In this document: one piece after another, positions 33,546-43,640 of the stretch | Layout of the letters: each line of letters starts with the position of its first letter | How positions within the stretch are numbered: position 1 is the stretch's first letter | Assembly: GCA_032158295.1 (NCBI GenBank) | Contig: CM063248.1 | Location: 18,276,787 to 18,340,786 of the forward strand | Direction: 5' to 3' | From: Pycnopodia helianthoides | Lineage: Eukaryota; Echinodermata; Asteroidea; Forcipulatida; Asteriidae | Length of the DNA stretch: 64,000 nucleotides | Program-made: the position numbers and the translations under genes | Notes under the pieces: generated by a model | The model's database searches: none | The model's input: only the letters and a program-made list of their open reading frames with translations | Told to the model about the DNA's origin: nothing

Positions 33546-35059
33546 GCGTGCCAGAAACAAAATGAAAACAAAATTCATCTCACAACCAAGTACACGATTT
33601 GTCATTATCGAAACAAAAAATAACTAAATTACTCACTGACAATAAAGTCCATACTACCAATCCTCAAGAGAAATGAATCCCTCTGAAAAAAAAACCAATT
33701 GTTTAGAACATAGCATGTGAAGACCCAAAGCCACCAAGGCTATAGTTCCGACTGCTGCGACCGCATGCGGACGCAAACGTGCACAAAATCACATAAAAAA
33801 CCACACTAAATAATGGTAAGTTAATTGAAACTTATAGAGGATGTAAATCACTGCCAATCCCTATAAGAAAAAGTTTGAGACCAGGCAGCTATGGACTCAG
33901 GAGGTCACAGTAAAACAACAAGTCGACACTTTTTTTGTATGTGTTTAAAGAATTAGGCGACGCAGTATAAGGTACGAGATTTAGAGCACTCCAAAATGTT
34001 GAGATGACCTACAGAGAGAGCAGAGAGTCAACACAAACGCGAGATATGTGGCAGCTTGTCATCTTACCAATCAACCCATACGTGCGCCCCTGCAAATGTT
34101 TTTAAAAAAAATACTTAGAATAGGAAATGAACTTCCAGAATCGGATCCCTTCCGCGTGGACGGTGCAAATGAGTTGTGTTTGGAGAGGCCGGCAGTGACT
34201 TTATTACAGAATGTCCTGCAGGGATATACGTCTGGGCAGCGGCCTTCTTCCTCCCCGCGGTCGTGGCAATTGTGAATCTGACACAATTTCACTAGGTCGC
34301 CTCCTCGTCGATAAACACCGACAATGAATAAAACAAAAAAAGGCAGAGCCGTATAGATGAATATCTCACTGACTAGCAATGGAGACAAAACGAATGTTGC
34401 TCTTGGGATGCCAAAGTGACCCGCCCCACCCGCCGTGATTTCACAGATTGGGGGGAATATAGTGTATTGATAGTTCCAATTATAGAGGTGGTGAAGGGGA
34501 TCACACGTAATCCAATATTACGTCATTAGCAATGTTCTGGGGGACTATTTTTCTTCAGAACTACGTACTCCCTAGTTCCTAATTATGAACATTTTCTTAT
34601 TCGAGTCTATCTAATCAATGAAGTTGTTAGTTCTTTGTGCTTATATCTAATTATTTGCTGTCAGTGATTTTGGTTTTCAATTATTAGTACTTTCAGAAAT
34701 AATATACCAAACCCACTGGATGGCTGTCTAAACAGTTACCGGGCAATTTGCTTCAATTGATAAATTAACTGTCCGCCATTGTTTGTCTTTTTGTTGCCTA
34801 TATTTATTTTCCTCTTTTTTGTGTGTGTGTGTCTGTGTGGATGGGCAACGCTGTAGTTTGATCAAACCCATCTCACTTAAAGGGCAAACCTAATTCAAGA
34901 TCACCTTTCAAATTGAATTTTACTTCTTTAATTTTGTGGAGACAATAACTTGACTCTCCAAAACGGCGGACCGTGTTAGTTCACGAAGTAAAAGAAAAAC
35001 CACACAATTTCGAGGTTTATTTGTGTAAACCCCTGCCGAGCCTTTCTTTTTTCGAATTC
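33546..35059. other. Gene-free stretch
   Basis: No supported gene. A GTGTGTGTGTG run lies near 34820. Open frames near 34048-34388 and 34973-35242 have no recognised motif. Confidence 0.45.
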
Positions 35060-35134
35060 GGTCACTGGTCAAATCGATTGTTCTGTTTGTCTGAAGTATG
35101 GTTGTTTCTCTGTCTACTTACAGCGCATGCTCGA
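35060..35134. repeat. 75-bp direct repeat, copy 1
   Basis: Identical by eye over 75 bases to 35618-35692. It starts GGTCACTGGTCAAATCGATT and ends CTACTTACAGCGCATGCTCGA. The flanks also share pieces (CCTTT.T.TCGA before, CCGTC after). Confidence 0.85.
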
Positions 35135-35327
35135 GCCGTCATTCTACTTTTAAAACATCTTTCCAACCGTATTTATTTTATAAAAAACGTGTGGCATTTT
35201 TTGTGCCTAAAGCGCCCAATTAGAAGGCAACGTCCCCTTTAATTTTATTTATGCTTTTGTTTGATGTGTTTAAGGGCATCTGGGATTTTTTTAGTTTTTT
35301 ACTTGAAAAGGAGTGAATTAAGCAATG

Positions 35328-35445
35328 TCTATTCAGTGCATCCCAAGTCCGGGGGAATGCACTACTTGCTCGGTGAGATTCGAACCCACGACCCCCACCA
35401 TTCTATGTCCTACACCACTAGACTACCGACAAAATGGCCGGGTCG
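35328..35445 (-). mobile_element. tRNA-derived SINE, family A, minus strand
   Basis: On the minus strand: TCGGTAGTCTAGTGGTGTAG (A box), the B box GTGGGTTCGAATCTCACCGA, then a body ending GGACTTGGGATGCACTGAAT. No usable acceptor stem. Confidence 0.65.
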
Positions 35446-35617
35446 AATCAATGCAGGGTAAACCCCAAAAAACACATTATACTAAATGGCCCGATTACAA
35501 TCTAAAGCAAAGAGCTGTTGCAAACTGCTTCAACCCAAAAATGGCCTACGGTATAAGCGCAGCGTTGTTAATAACGGCCTCACGTTTCGACCCTTTAGTA
35601 GAGCCCTTCTCGAGTTT

Positions 35618-35692
35618 GGTCACTGGTCAAATCGATTGTTCTGTTTGTCTGAAGTATGGTTGTTTCTCTGTCTACTTACAGCGCATGCTCGA
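35618..35692. repeat. 75-bp direct repeat, copy 2
   Basis: Second copy of the repeat at 35060-35134, 558 bases apart start to start, in the same direction. Confidence 0.85.
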
Positions 35693-37465
35693 TCCGTCGG
35701 GTGTGCCGATCTTGGGTATAGCAGCCATTTTAATCAAGTGATACATTTATAAGCTGAATACAAAAATCTAAACTGAATTAATAATCTGCATTTTGGGAAC
35801 GAGATAGCGTCATCCCCCAACCTGATGACTTCATATCTCTATACAAACGTATTAAAACAATCTGTTTTATTCCGTTTATTATTGAGTGTCTGTATGCCCA
35901 TCGGCTTTGCGGTGATTTTTTTTTACCTATTTAGTTAATTAATTTATTGATTGTTTTTTTCTGATTTATTTAATTTTTTCCTCCGATGGAGGATAGGGAA
36001 GGGGCGGGATATATTGGCAAACCCTCTGCAGGATCTCGCCCATAATGTCCCCTACAGATTACCTGTCAGGGGCAATTAGATGAAATTGATTTCCGTTGGG
36101 GGACGGCATCTATCAGCGAGTCTTACAGCTTGACATCGAGAACATTGCACCGAACATTATATCCATACTACTCTAGCCACTCGGACAAGAAATACACCGC
36201 AGTGAGGGCTTGTAATGAAGGATTGACCCCCCCCCCCAATGTGACTCATTCTTGTCGTCCCGGTGCAATACCAAAGTATCCAAAAAGATAATCTGGCAAA
36301 AACCACGAGACTTTGGAGAGACAAATGGCAAAAATAAATTCCTACAAAATAGGTTGCTACAAAAAGGGGATGTATAACGCGTAAAGATACCCATTTTCGT
36401 TTAGCAAAAAGGAAGCCGGGTGAACTAGAAATGCTATGCTACTGTTTTCGTTGAGGTGGTTGTATTTTGGTAATAATGATTGTATGTTACTCAAGTAAGG
36501 TCCTGCTTGAATGTGAACTTGAAGTTAAAATAAATATATTTATATACTTTCTCTGGATTTGAATGGCTTACAAGCTGCAGTGTAACATTAGGCCGTCCTG
36601 ATTGCTCCGAGAATATAAACCAGAATCACGAACAAAATGTAGTGATCAGCTTTGCTTCAAATTTCTAGGAGATGTTGAGAGCATCAGTTGGTTGAAAAGT
36701 ATGTACCGTTATGTTAAATAAGTGTATTCAAATAAAACTCTTCTAATAAATAGATCGAACTATATATATATCTTACAAGGTAATCTTCATGGTTTGTGAC
36801 CCAATTCATCTGACGTCAACACCACAACAGCCTTGATTGTGACATTACGGAAGTCAGTTTCCCTTTGTGTTACTTTGGAGGGCGCATTCATTTTAGGACA
36901 GGTCCGTGGTTAAGACGGCCACCGTGATCTTTACAGGCATTTTGACATTTTGATTCTCAAAATGGCAGACGATGGGCAGACTGTAGGCACGTGACATGTG
37001 ACGCCAGTGCAAAGGGGTCAATAGGCCCTCACTCTTTGGACACAATCCAATAATCAAATTATGGTTTTACAAGCACGAATACGAATTGGCTGAACCAATT
37101 CTTACGTAGGCTACGCGAGTAGAAGCCGGGCGGGCAACTATTCTCCCCCGTTTGGGCATAATAATAATATGGCGGTGCTCAAGCGTGCATGATTCGTGAC
37201 GGACGCTAAAATCCTTCGGGTTTGCATGCCGTGACTTTGCTCTGGAACACCGTTGAGTTTCATTATAATGAGGGAGTGACCCTTGAGATTAATGGGTTTC
37301 GAGAAAAATGAGGATTTTAGTTAGGGGGGATAACTGATGGGGAAAAAAAGTAAGCTGTCCGAGGACTTTAACAAGAGGGATTTGTGGTATTTTGAGTAAG
37401 CGAGAAGTACGTCCTTGCATTGCTTTCGTGTACAAAACCAACGTATACCATGCCCGATATGTGGC
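35693..37465. other. Gene-free stretch
   Basis: No supported gene. A C11 tract lies near 36228-36238 and a TATATATATA run near 36762. Confidence 0.45.
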
Positions 37466-37575
37466 AGAGGGTTCGAACCCCCCCAAAGGGTTCGAACCCC
37501 ACCCCCAAAAAAATCCCATACTTTAACACACCCTTTTCCTCTTGTACAGAAGAACCCCCCACCCCCCCCCCCCCA
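37466..37575. repeat. Twin GGGTTCGAACCC palindromes and poly-C
   Basis: Two perfect 12-base palindromes GGGTTCGAACCC lie near 37469 and 37488, followed by C-rich tracts including a C14 run near 37562-37575. The palindrome equals a tRNA B-box core, but no tRNA fold surrounds it. Confidence 0.6.
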
Positions 37576-37935
37576 ACTAAAATCCTCTAAAGAATTCCTG
37601 AGATTCCCAGAACACAATGAAGACACAATAGGAGCGGGGTACACTATGCCACATACCGTGTGCCAACCGTACCAACGGGGAAATCACTCCCCCATAAGAA
37701 CCTACAAAGAGAAGACCTGGATTAACCGGGCTGACAAATATGTGTGGTTTTTGTGTTTTGGGGTGTGGCGCTTTTTTTTTTTTTTGAAAGTTCTTTCCTT
37801 TGCCACTGCATTTTGGCTAGTGTGTAAATGAGCATGCGAACGTAAAATGAAAACACATCAAAACATGTACAGGGATCCAGGGGTCGACGCCACCCTCTGG
37901 AAAACGTGTGCACTTTCTCTAAAAGCCAAAAGAGA

Positions 37936-38002
37936 TGATGGGGTTTGGGTTTTATTTCTGATGGGGTTTGGGTTTTATTTATGATGGGGTTTGGGTTCGA
38001 TA
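37936..38002. repeat. 23-bp tandem repeat
   Basis: Nearly three copies of GATGGGGTTTGGGTTTTATT plus three bases, starting at 37937, 37960 and 37983. Confidence 0.85.
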
Positions 38003-38084
38003 ATAATGGCGAATTAAACCTTAAGAAGTTTGCATGGTTAGAGGCAATAACTGAACGAAAGGTTGCAGTTTGCGATGCAAGTCA

Positions 38085-38192
38085 TCACATGTGCCTCAAT
38101 GTTGAAGGTAATGGGTTCGAATCCCAACAGGGATGCGTGCGGATTTTTTCCCCCGGACTCGCAAAGTACATTGCTTATCACTAATCGGTATA
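38085..38192 (+). mobile_element. tRNA-derived SINE, family A, decayed
   Basis: B box GGGTTCGAATCCCAACAGGG, then CCCGGACTCGCAAAGTACAT, TGCTTATCACTAATCGGTA, matching the body and tail of the 8631-8780 copy. Confidence 0.6.
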
Positions 38193-38385
38193 GACCTTAT
38201 ACATGGTGCGGCCATCTTGAATTTTTCTCCCATTCAAATCAATGTAACCAAACCGAGGCTGGAAGGAGAAACAGTCTGGTTCCTTTTTAGGTAATGAATA
38301 TAAGCATCCATTGCTGTTATTGGATACAGGGGTCATGACCAAGATGGTGGCAGCATGACACTGGTCTATATGGTCTGCTCAGCAG
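38193..38385. mobile_element. Interspersed element, family T
   Basis: ATGGTGCGGCCATCTTGAAT, CAAATCAATGTAACCAAACC, GAGGCTGGAAGGAGAAACAG, TTGGATACAGGGGTCATGAC and CAAGATGGTGGCAG. Most pieces recur in reverse orientation at 53935-54200, and parts at 53395-53595, 47985-48115 and 61845-61960. Confidence 0.55.
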
Positions 38386-38914
38386 AAAAGTCACCCCAGC
38401 ACCCTCATTCACTCCAAACAAAATGTCAATCAACTTATAAAGAACTAGCCTATATATAAACCCAGATCACCTCGTGATACATGTTACAACAAGGTGGAGG
38501 GAAATTCCACGACTTGTGTCCCCCATCATCCTTCTTGACTCGACACGAAACACATAGCAACAAGAGAGGGCAATTTAATCAACCAACAGCCGAGCTACGT
38601 GATCAGAATATGCATCGGTTGCACTTCTAAACTCGCCCCTCGTACATTCAATACGAGCAAACACTAGCGGGCAATGTGGAGCAATCGAACAATGTTCGGA
38701 ACATTTGTCTTTGAGGGTTGATTTTTTATTTATAAATATATATATATTATATATATTTTCCCCTTTATCTTTTTGAAGGCAGAGGTGCAGCGCTGGAAGC
38801 TGTGTTGTTGTCCCAAACATTATTGTAAACCCATATAAGGTGGAACATAAATCGGTCTCATAATTCAAAACTTTAAAAAAAATAATAATCTGTCTTATAA
38901 ATATTACTGTTTGT
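38386..38914. other. No gene supported
   Basis: AT-rich. A TATATAT cluster lies near 38734-38756. Confidence 0.45.
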
Positions 38915-38980
38915 TCAGGCGCCTTGAGTACCTTATTGGTAGATACGTGCGCTATATAAGACCATTATACTATTATTTGA
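38915..38980 (+). mobile_element. LINE/SINE 3' tail relic
   Basis: CAGGCGCCTTGAGTACCTTA, GTGCGCTATATAAGACCATT and ATACTATTA resemble the LINE-type tail at the end of the SINE at 16343-16775. A second relic (TGTAAAGCGCATTCCGTCCA) lies at 39497-39545. Confidence 0.5.
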
Positions 38981-39915
38981 AATGGGTCAGCACGGATTAC
39001 CGCATGCTGGATTTTGAAAAACTTGTGTTAATATCTCCTAGGGTATATCTGCACACTTTTAATAAGTCAAGAAATCAGACTTTTTATAGGCCCTTTTAAT
39101 GCTATACCCTTAACAAAATTCAATACCAAAATAAGTGAATGAAGCAGGGAGAAACAGCTAGACCCGCTCACATTTTACATGCAGCGTAATTCGGTTCTTT
39201 AAGAGCTGATACCAACATTCATGACACGTTCCATCCATTCGTTAGGATCTCAATAACTGAATTTGATACTTTTAAATGCTTTTTAAATGCATTACATTTG
39301 GATAGCTCAAGTTAAGACTTGTTAATACTTTATAAGGATTCACAGAAACCCTGTTTCCCCCATCAATATTTTAAGCCGATTATTAGTGTAATAATGTTTG
39401 TTCACTCTCCAATGAGATTATCATATCTTAGAAAATGATAGCAATTGATTGATTGTGTTTCAATGAAATAATATTAGTAATATTAACAAACGATTTTTGT
39501 AAAGCGCATTCCGTCCATGGCAAGACCCCAATGCGCTGTGTGAAACTTACTTAAAGAGCATGAACATTTCTTAAACTAAACATATACTTATAAAAAAAAT
39601 AATGCATGGACAACATTTTCACAAAATGAAGTGAAACAACTGGCAGGAGAAATGATTGACAGTCACATGCTAAGCTGATGGGTTTGAAGTGAGCTCTTGA
39701 ACAAATATAGTGAGTTCACATTCCTAACATGTGTAAATAATGATATACTGTTTCACTCTTCGCTCAAAAGCGACAATAAAGTCCTGTGGTACTGCGTGTC
39801 GTGATCCCTGTGTGCAATACCAGTAAAACGAACCCGATTCTCATTTCACCAGAAATTGGTCAGACTATTTCCCCCCAAGGAAACAAGATGGCCTCTCCGT
39901 GGTAACGGTGGTCTA

Positions 39916-40067
39916 AAGGGCCTTTCATAAACCGCGGTATTTTTGGGCTTGGGCTCCGGCTTTAATACGATCCGTCAGTTTTTCCGAAAGCGTGTTGTGT
40001 GTAGGTACGGGGGAGAGGAGCCTTAATAGCCGGAGCCTGAGCCCAAGCCGTGGTATCGAAAATGGCC
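39916..40067. mobile_element. GC-rich foldback element, family R
   Basis: The left arm GGGCCTTTCATAAACCGCGG, GGGCTTGGGCTCCGGCTT pairs with the right arm AGCCGGAGCCTGAGCCCAAG, CCGTGGTATCGAAAATGGCC. Same family as 24624-24775. It ends about 190 bases before the GPCR exon, inside its putative 5' intron. Confidence 0.68.
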
Positions 40068-40239
40068 GCAGAAAAGGGGTTGCGTCTTTCTAGATTCAAT
40101 TCAGCTAAGTTTCTGTTGACGATAATTTAATTTAAAGTGCCCATATCGTGTTTGGACTGATACCTTTACATCTCTATTTTACGGTTATATACTTTTTAAT
40201 ATTATTGTGTCATCTCTTTAAATATATATCGATGTTTTA

Positions 40240-40361
40240 TTTATGTTCCTCTGCAGGGGAAAGCGTCTCATGAACCAGCTGGAATTCTAGATGGTTGAGT
40301 TTCATGGAATTTGAGATTCCTTTCCACATCGTTGCCAACTGATCATAGTCTCCCGTCCCCG
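40240..40361 (+). promoter_or_regulatory. GPCR splice acceptor and 5' leader with three upstream ORFs
   Basis: TTTTATTTATGTTCCTCTGCAG ends at 40256, a strong acceptor, so the leader is probably spliced from an exon further left that I could not find. Between 40257 and the main ATG at 40362 three ATGs open short frames: 40270 (6 codons, TAG), 40291 (7 codons, TGA) and 40304 (12 codons, TGA). All end before the main start and may lower translation. Confidence 0.55.
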
Positions 40362-41741
40362 ATGGATTTTACGGAGACCCTGGACATAATGGACGCAGCT
40401 ATGAACTGCACGGGCGTCAACTGCAGCGGCTCCGACGGCCACGACGACGGCACCTCGCACATGAAGACGGTAAAGATCGTCTGCATGGCCGTGCTGTCCG
40501 GCTTCGCGAGCCTGTTCACCGTCCTCGGCAACGCCCTGGTCATCGTCGCCTTCTGCCGCGAGAGGCGGCTGCGCTGTCTCAGCAACTACTTCATCATCAG
40601 CATGGCTTCGGCCGATGTGATCATCGGCGCGTTCTCCATGCCGCTCTACACAATGTATCTACTTATAGACTACTGGCCGTTGGGCCCCGTCATCTGTGAT
40701 ATATGGCTGTTTTTGGACTACTTGTGCTGTGGTGCCTCTGTTCTGGGGATTCTCTTGATTAGCGTGGATAGGTATCGATGTTTGTCTCACCCGATGACCT
40801 ATCGAAGTGACATGACCCGGGCACGTGTACTCTTCCTGATCGTGGCTAGTTGGATCACCACCATACTTCTCTTCGGCGTGCCCATCATAGGGTGGCAATT
40901 CTTCGAGGGAAAACGCACCGTCCCCGAGAAGGAGTGCGAGGTGCAGTTTATCAAAGACCCTTTCTTCACGGCAGGATCTATTATCATGATATACTGGCTA
41001 CCTCTAGTCGTCATCCTCATCTTGTATATGCGTATTTACTTGTTAACTCGAAGGCTCGTGAAACGCGAGGCCAGGATTATCGGTCGCTTGAGCGTGAGGC
41101 ACCACGTGGAGCCCGCCGAGACGTCACACAACAACAACCACCACCAACGGAAATTTTCCTCCGGTGTCATGCTAGACTCCGAGGACGAACAGACGGTGTC
41201 GTTCCCGACACGGGATCTGCCGTTACCGGCACACCAGGAGGAGGACGACCTGTGTGGTCGAGCCTCCAGCTCCCAGCATAACGCCGATAACGGGTGCCGG
41301 ATGGACGGGCAGAAGAGACGGGTGACACTCCCGTCTGAAACCGATGACTACTCGGAAGACCAAAGCGACCGGGTCTCGCACCAGGCTTCGAATAGAAGCC
41401 ACACTAAGGCCAGTCCGAACAGCAAAGACCATACCATCGGAAAGACGTTATCTGCCGCTTTGGTCAGCCTAAAGGAAGCCAAGGCTGTCCGGACTCTGAG
41501 CGCTATCCTTGGATTTTTCATCCTATGTTGGACGCCGTACAGCGTGCTGGTCATCGTGAAAGGCTTCTGCCCCGATTGTGTTAACATGTACCTTTATGAA
41601 CTGAGCTACTTTTTGTGCTATATCAATAGCTCGTGTAATCCAATATGTTATGCGTTCGCAAACAGAGATTTTAAGATAGCTTTTAAAAAGATACTGATGT
41701 GTGACCGACAGAAGTATGGTTGGAAATCCAGCCATTACTGA
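40362..41741 (+). CDS. Class A GPCR, muscarinic-acetylcholine-receptor-like
   Basis: 459 aa in one exon from the first in-frame ATG; the frame stays open upstream only to 40299. Two N-glycosylation sites (Asn15, Asn20) precede TM1 (GN at 56-57). Asp85 (2.50), Cys112-Cys192 disulfide, Asp119-Tyr120 (3.32-3.33), DRY 136-138, Trp164, Pro214 (TM5), a long third loop of about 140 residues (about 230-372), CWTPY 389-393 in TM6, and NPICY 426-430 in TM7. Cys447 may be palmitoylated. The TYRSDMTRAR, LYMRIY, LSAIL.FFI.CWTPY and FLCYINSS stretches read as muscarinic-like, with some histamine H3/H4 flavour around DYLCC. Asp3.32 and the tyrosines at 3.33, 6.51 and 7.39 are present, but 6.52 is Ser394 instead of Asn. 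Expected at the plasma membrane, coupled to G proteins. The ligand is unknown; an amine is likely. Confidence 0.92.
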   Translation: MDFTETLDIMDAAMNCTGVNCSGSDGHDDGTSHMKTVKIVCMAVLSGFASLFTVLGNALVIVAFCRERRLRCLSNYFIISMASADVIIGAFSMPLYTMYLLIDYWPLGPVICDIWLFLDYLCCGASVLGILLISVDRYRCLSHPMTYRSDMTRARVLFLIVASWITTILLFGVPIIGWQFFEGKRTVPEKECEVQFIKDPFFTAGSIIMIYWLPLVVILILYMRIYLLTRRLVKREARIIGRLSVRHHVEPAETSHNNNHHQRKFSSGVMLDSEDEQTVSFPTRDLPLPAHQEEDDLCGRASSSQHNADNGCRMDGQKRRVTLPSETDDYSEDQSDRVSHQASNRSHTKASPNSKDHTIGKTLSAALVSLKEAKAVRTLSAILGFFILCWTPYSVLVIVKGFCPDCVNMYLYELSYFLCYINSSCNPICYAFANRDFKIAFKKILMCDRQKYGWKSSHY

Positions 41742-42640
41742 GCATGCATGCAGTACAGATGTTTCTATAATGCTTGGTGCGTGCGAACGATAGCTTCCAT
41801 TTCATTGTTTAAATGAATTTTATTGTGCTAAATGAACTTCTTGTGGTGTGTACACGTTCCATGTTGTTAATTGCATTTACTACGCCGTCTCAACGAGGGC
41901 GGACAACTTCAGGCGGCCATTTTGAATGTTGATTTTTAAAATCGTGACGCACGCGAGCACGTGGTCGGTGTGCTTCTTTAAAATTGTGTGGTTGAAACAA
42001 GTTACGTTTTGTCTTAAACCTGTGAAGCGTTTTGAAGCCCGTAATTTAAGGGTGTTTATAAAATTGGCATAAAGTTTCGGCAGTTGTCTTCAAAACATAA
42101 TACATCTGGCTATGCGGAGTAGCGTCCTCGGCTGTTTGTCCCTCGAAGGTAACTCATCATTGAAACAATTTAGACACAATTATCAAAATACTTCGTTGAG
42201 GAAAAAACGATGGCATGTCACTTAGCGATGAGCAACTGCCGGTAAAGAGCACATCCAAATTTAATTGACTTTTTATCTGCCGAAGGTTGAAGTCATAAAT
42301 ACTCCAGGATTGTAGTTTTCTCATAAAAAGCCTCGTGTGCTTCATTGCGTTTTCATTTTTTCTAAGTGTCACGAAAGTTTTTCAAAACATTACAATTTGA
42401 AATTGTGCGAGTGCCCGGCCTAGTTTTGCCGCGCCGTAGAACAACCTCGCTCGCTCGCTCGCTCGATCCCCTGCGAGTGGTAAACAGGCTCTGGAATATT
42501 GAACTTCGAATCGAATAATCAAATTGGAGCTCGAACACCATGAGCTTCTTCTTCAAGCTAGACAAACCACAGGCGAGGCAGCAACGCCACATTGGCAACA
42601 AGCTTGGAACAAAACAAAAAATAAATACTACATTTTAGAC
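41742..42640 (+). other. Probable GPCR 3' UTR
   Basis: Non-coding after TGA. AATAAA at 42620-42625 is the first good poly(A) signal I see. Within it (42440-42463) is a short (CTCG)n run. Confidence 0.4.
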
Positions 42641-43571
42641 GTTGACTGCGGGTGTGTGTGTGTGTGTCAAACTCTATTCATGTTGTGACCATATATACTA
42701 TCCTCGAAAACATCAATGGACGAGCAGCTTTGTGTTTGTTCCTCTAATGAGCGACAACAAGTCAATTTCCTCCAAGGAACCTATTGTCGTTGTTTAAATA
42801 AACCCAGAGATTGTGTCTACATTTACACGTCATGTCTTTGTGTAGCAATTAAAACGTATAACAAGCCCGGAGGGCAGATCTTTAAAGTAAGCAGGCTGTC
42901 ACAGATATTGGAGTACATAAGCTTGACCTGTTCAGCCAATAATTGCGTGTTTCGGCCATCAAACAGTAAGGGGCGGTTTCCAAACAAATTCAGAACACTT
43001 AGCAGTGCAAAGATAAGTCTAGTTGTTTGGTTATTCTCACCCTCTATTGCTGAGATAAAATTCCTAAGACTAAGTCATGGAAGATACTATTTCTGAGATG
43101 TTTGATCGACACAAGTCAATGGTTGTGTTTTTTTAATACTGAAGAACAAGTTAGCCTAAAGTACTTCAGATAACATCTGTTTCAGCCCCAACCTGCGGAT
43201 AAAGATAATCATCAGAAGAAACAAGAAAAGATGTGTTAAAATGTCTTCACGCCACAAAAGTCTATTATCAAACCGAAGACATGTCTGTCATAATCCCTAT
43301 ATTCCCCTGAAGATGTAGTTCCCGCACAGGTGAAATAGAGAGGGGCCAGTCTATTTGTTATCCCAGCCTCGATTTGGTTAGACTGCTTTGCATGGATGAA
43401 AAGAAGATTGACTGTTTGAAGAAGAAAAAGGTCTCACGAATGCATGATGACGGAATTTTTTAGTGAGTTAGAGTGTGCATTCGAAAGCATGTTTTCTTGT
43501 AAAGCTTGAAGACTCAGTGCAGGATAGGGAATTGTTAGAGAACAATCTGAAAGCTCAATGAATATATCATA
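42641..43571. other. No gene supported
   Basis: A (GT)n run lies near 42652-42667. The open frame at 42716-43096 has no recognisable motif. Near 43362, CCAGCCTCGATTTGGTTAGA recalls family T. Confidence 0.45.
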
Positions 43572-43640
43572 AAGTCCACACCAGTACCAATCCTGCAGAG
43601 AATGATTCCCATCTGAAATACTGGCAAAGTTGAGGAACTC
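43572..43640. repeat. Interspersed repeat shared with 15228-15290
   Basis: GTCCACACCAGTACCAATCC, GATTCCCATCTGAAATACTG. Same order and spacing as the 15.2-kb copy. Confidence 0.5.

Noticed and set aside
2071..38192. Functional tRNA genes at the GGTTCGAATCC boxes
   Set aside because: All candidates lack a matching acceptor stem and continue into shared SINE bodies.
40311..40361. N-terminal extension of the GPCR from TTG at 40311
   Set aside because: TTG is not a usual animal start. The first in-frame ATG is 40362 and already precedes TM1 with two glycosylation sites.
40343..41735. Several frames opposite or out of phase with the GPCR
   Set aside because: Shadows of the GC-rich receptor exon.
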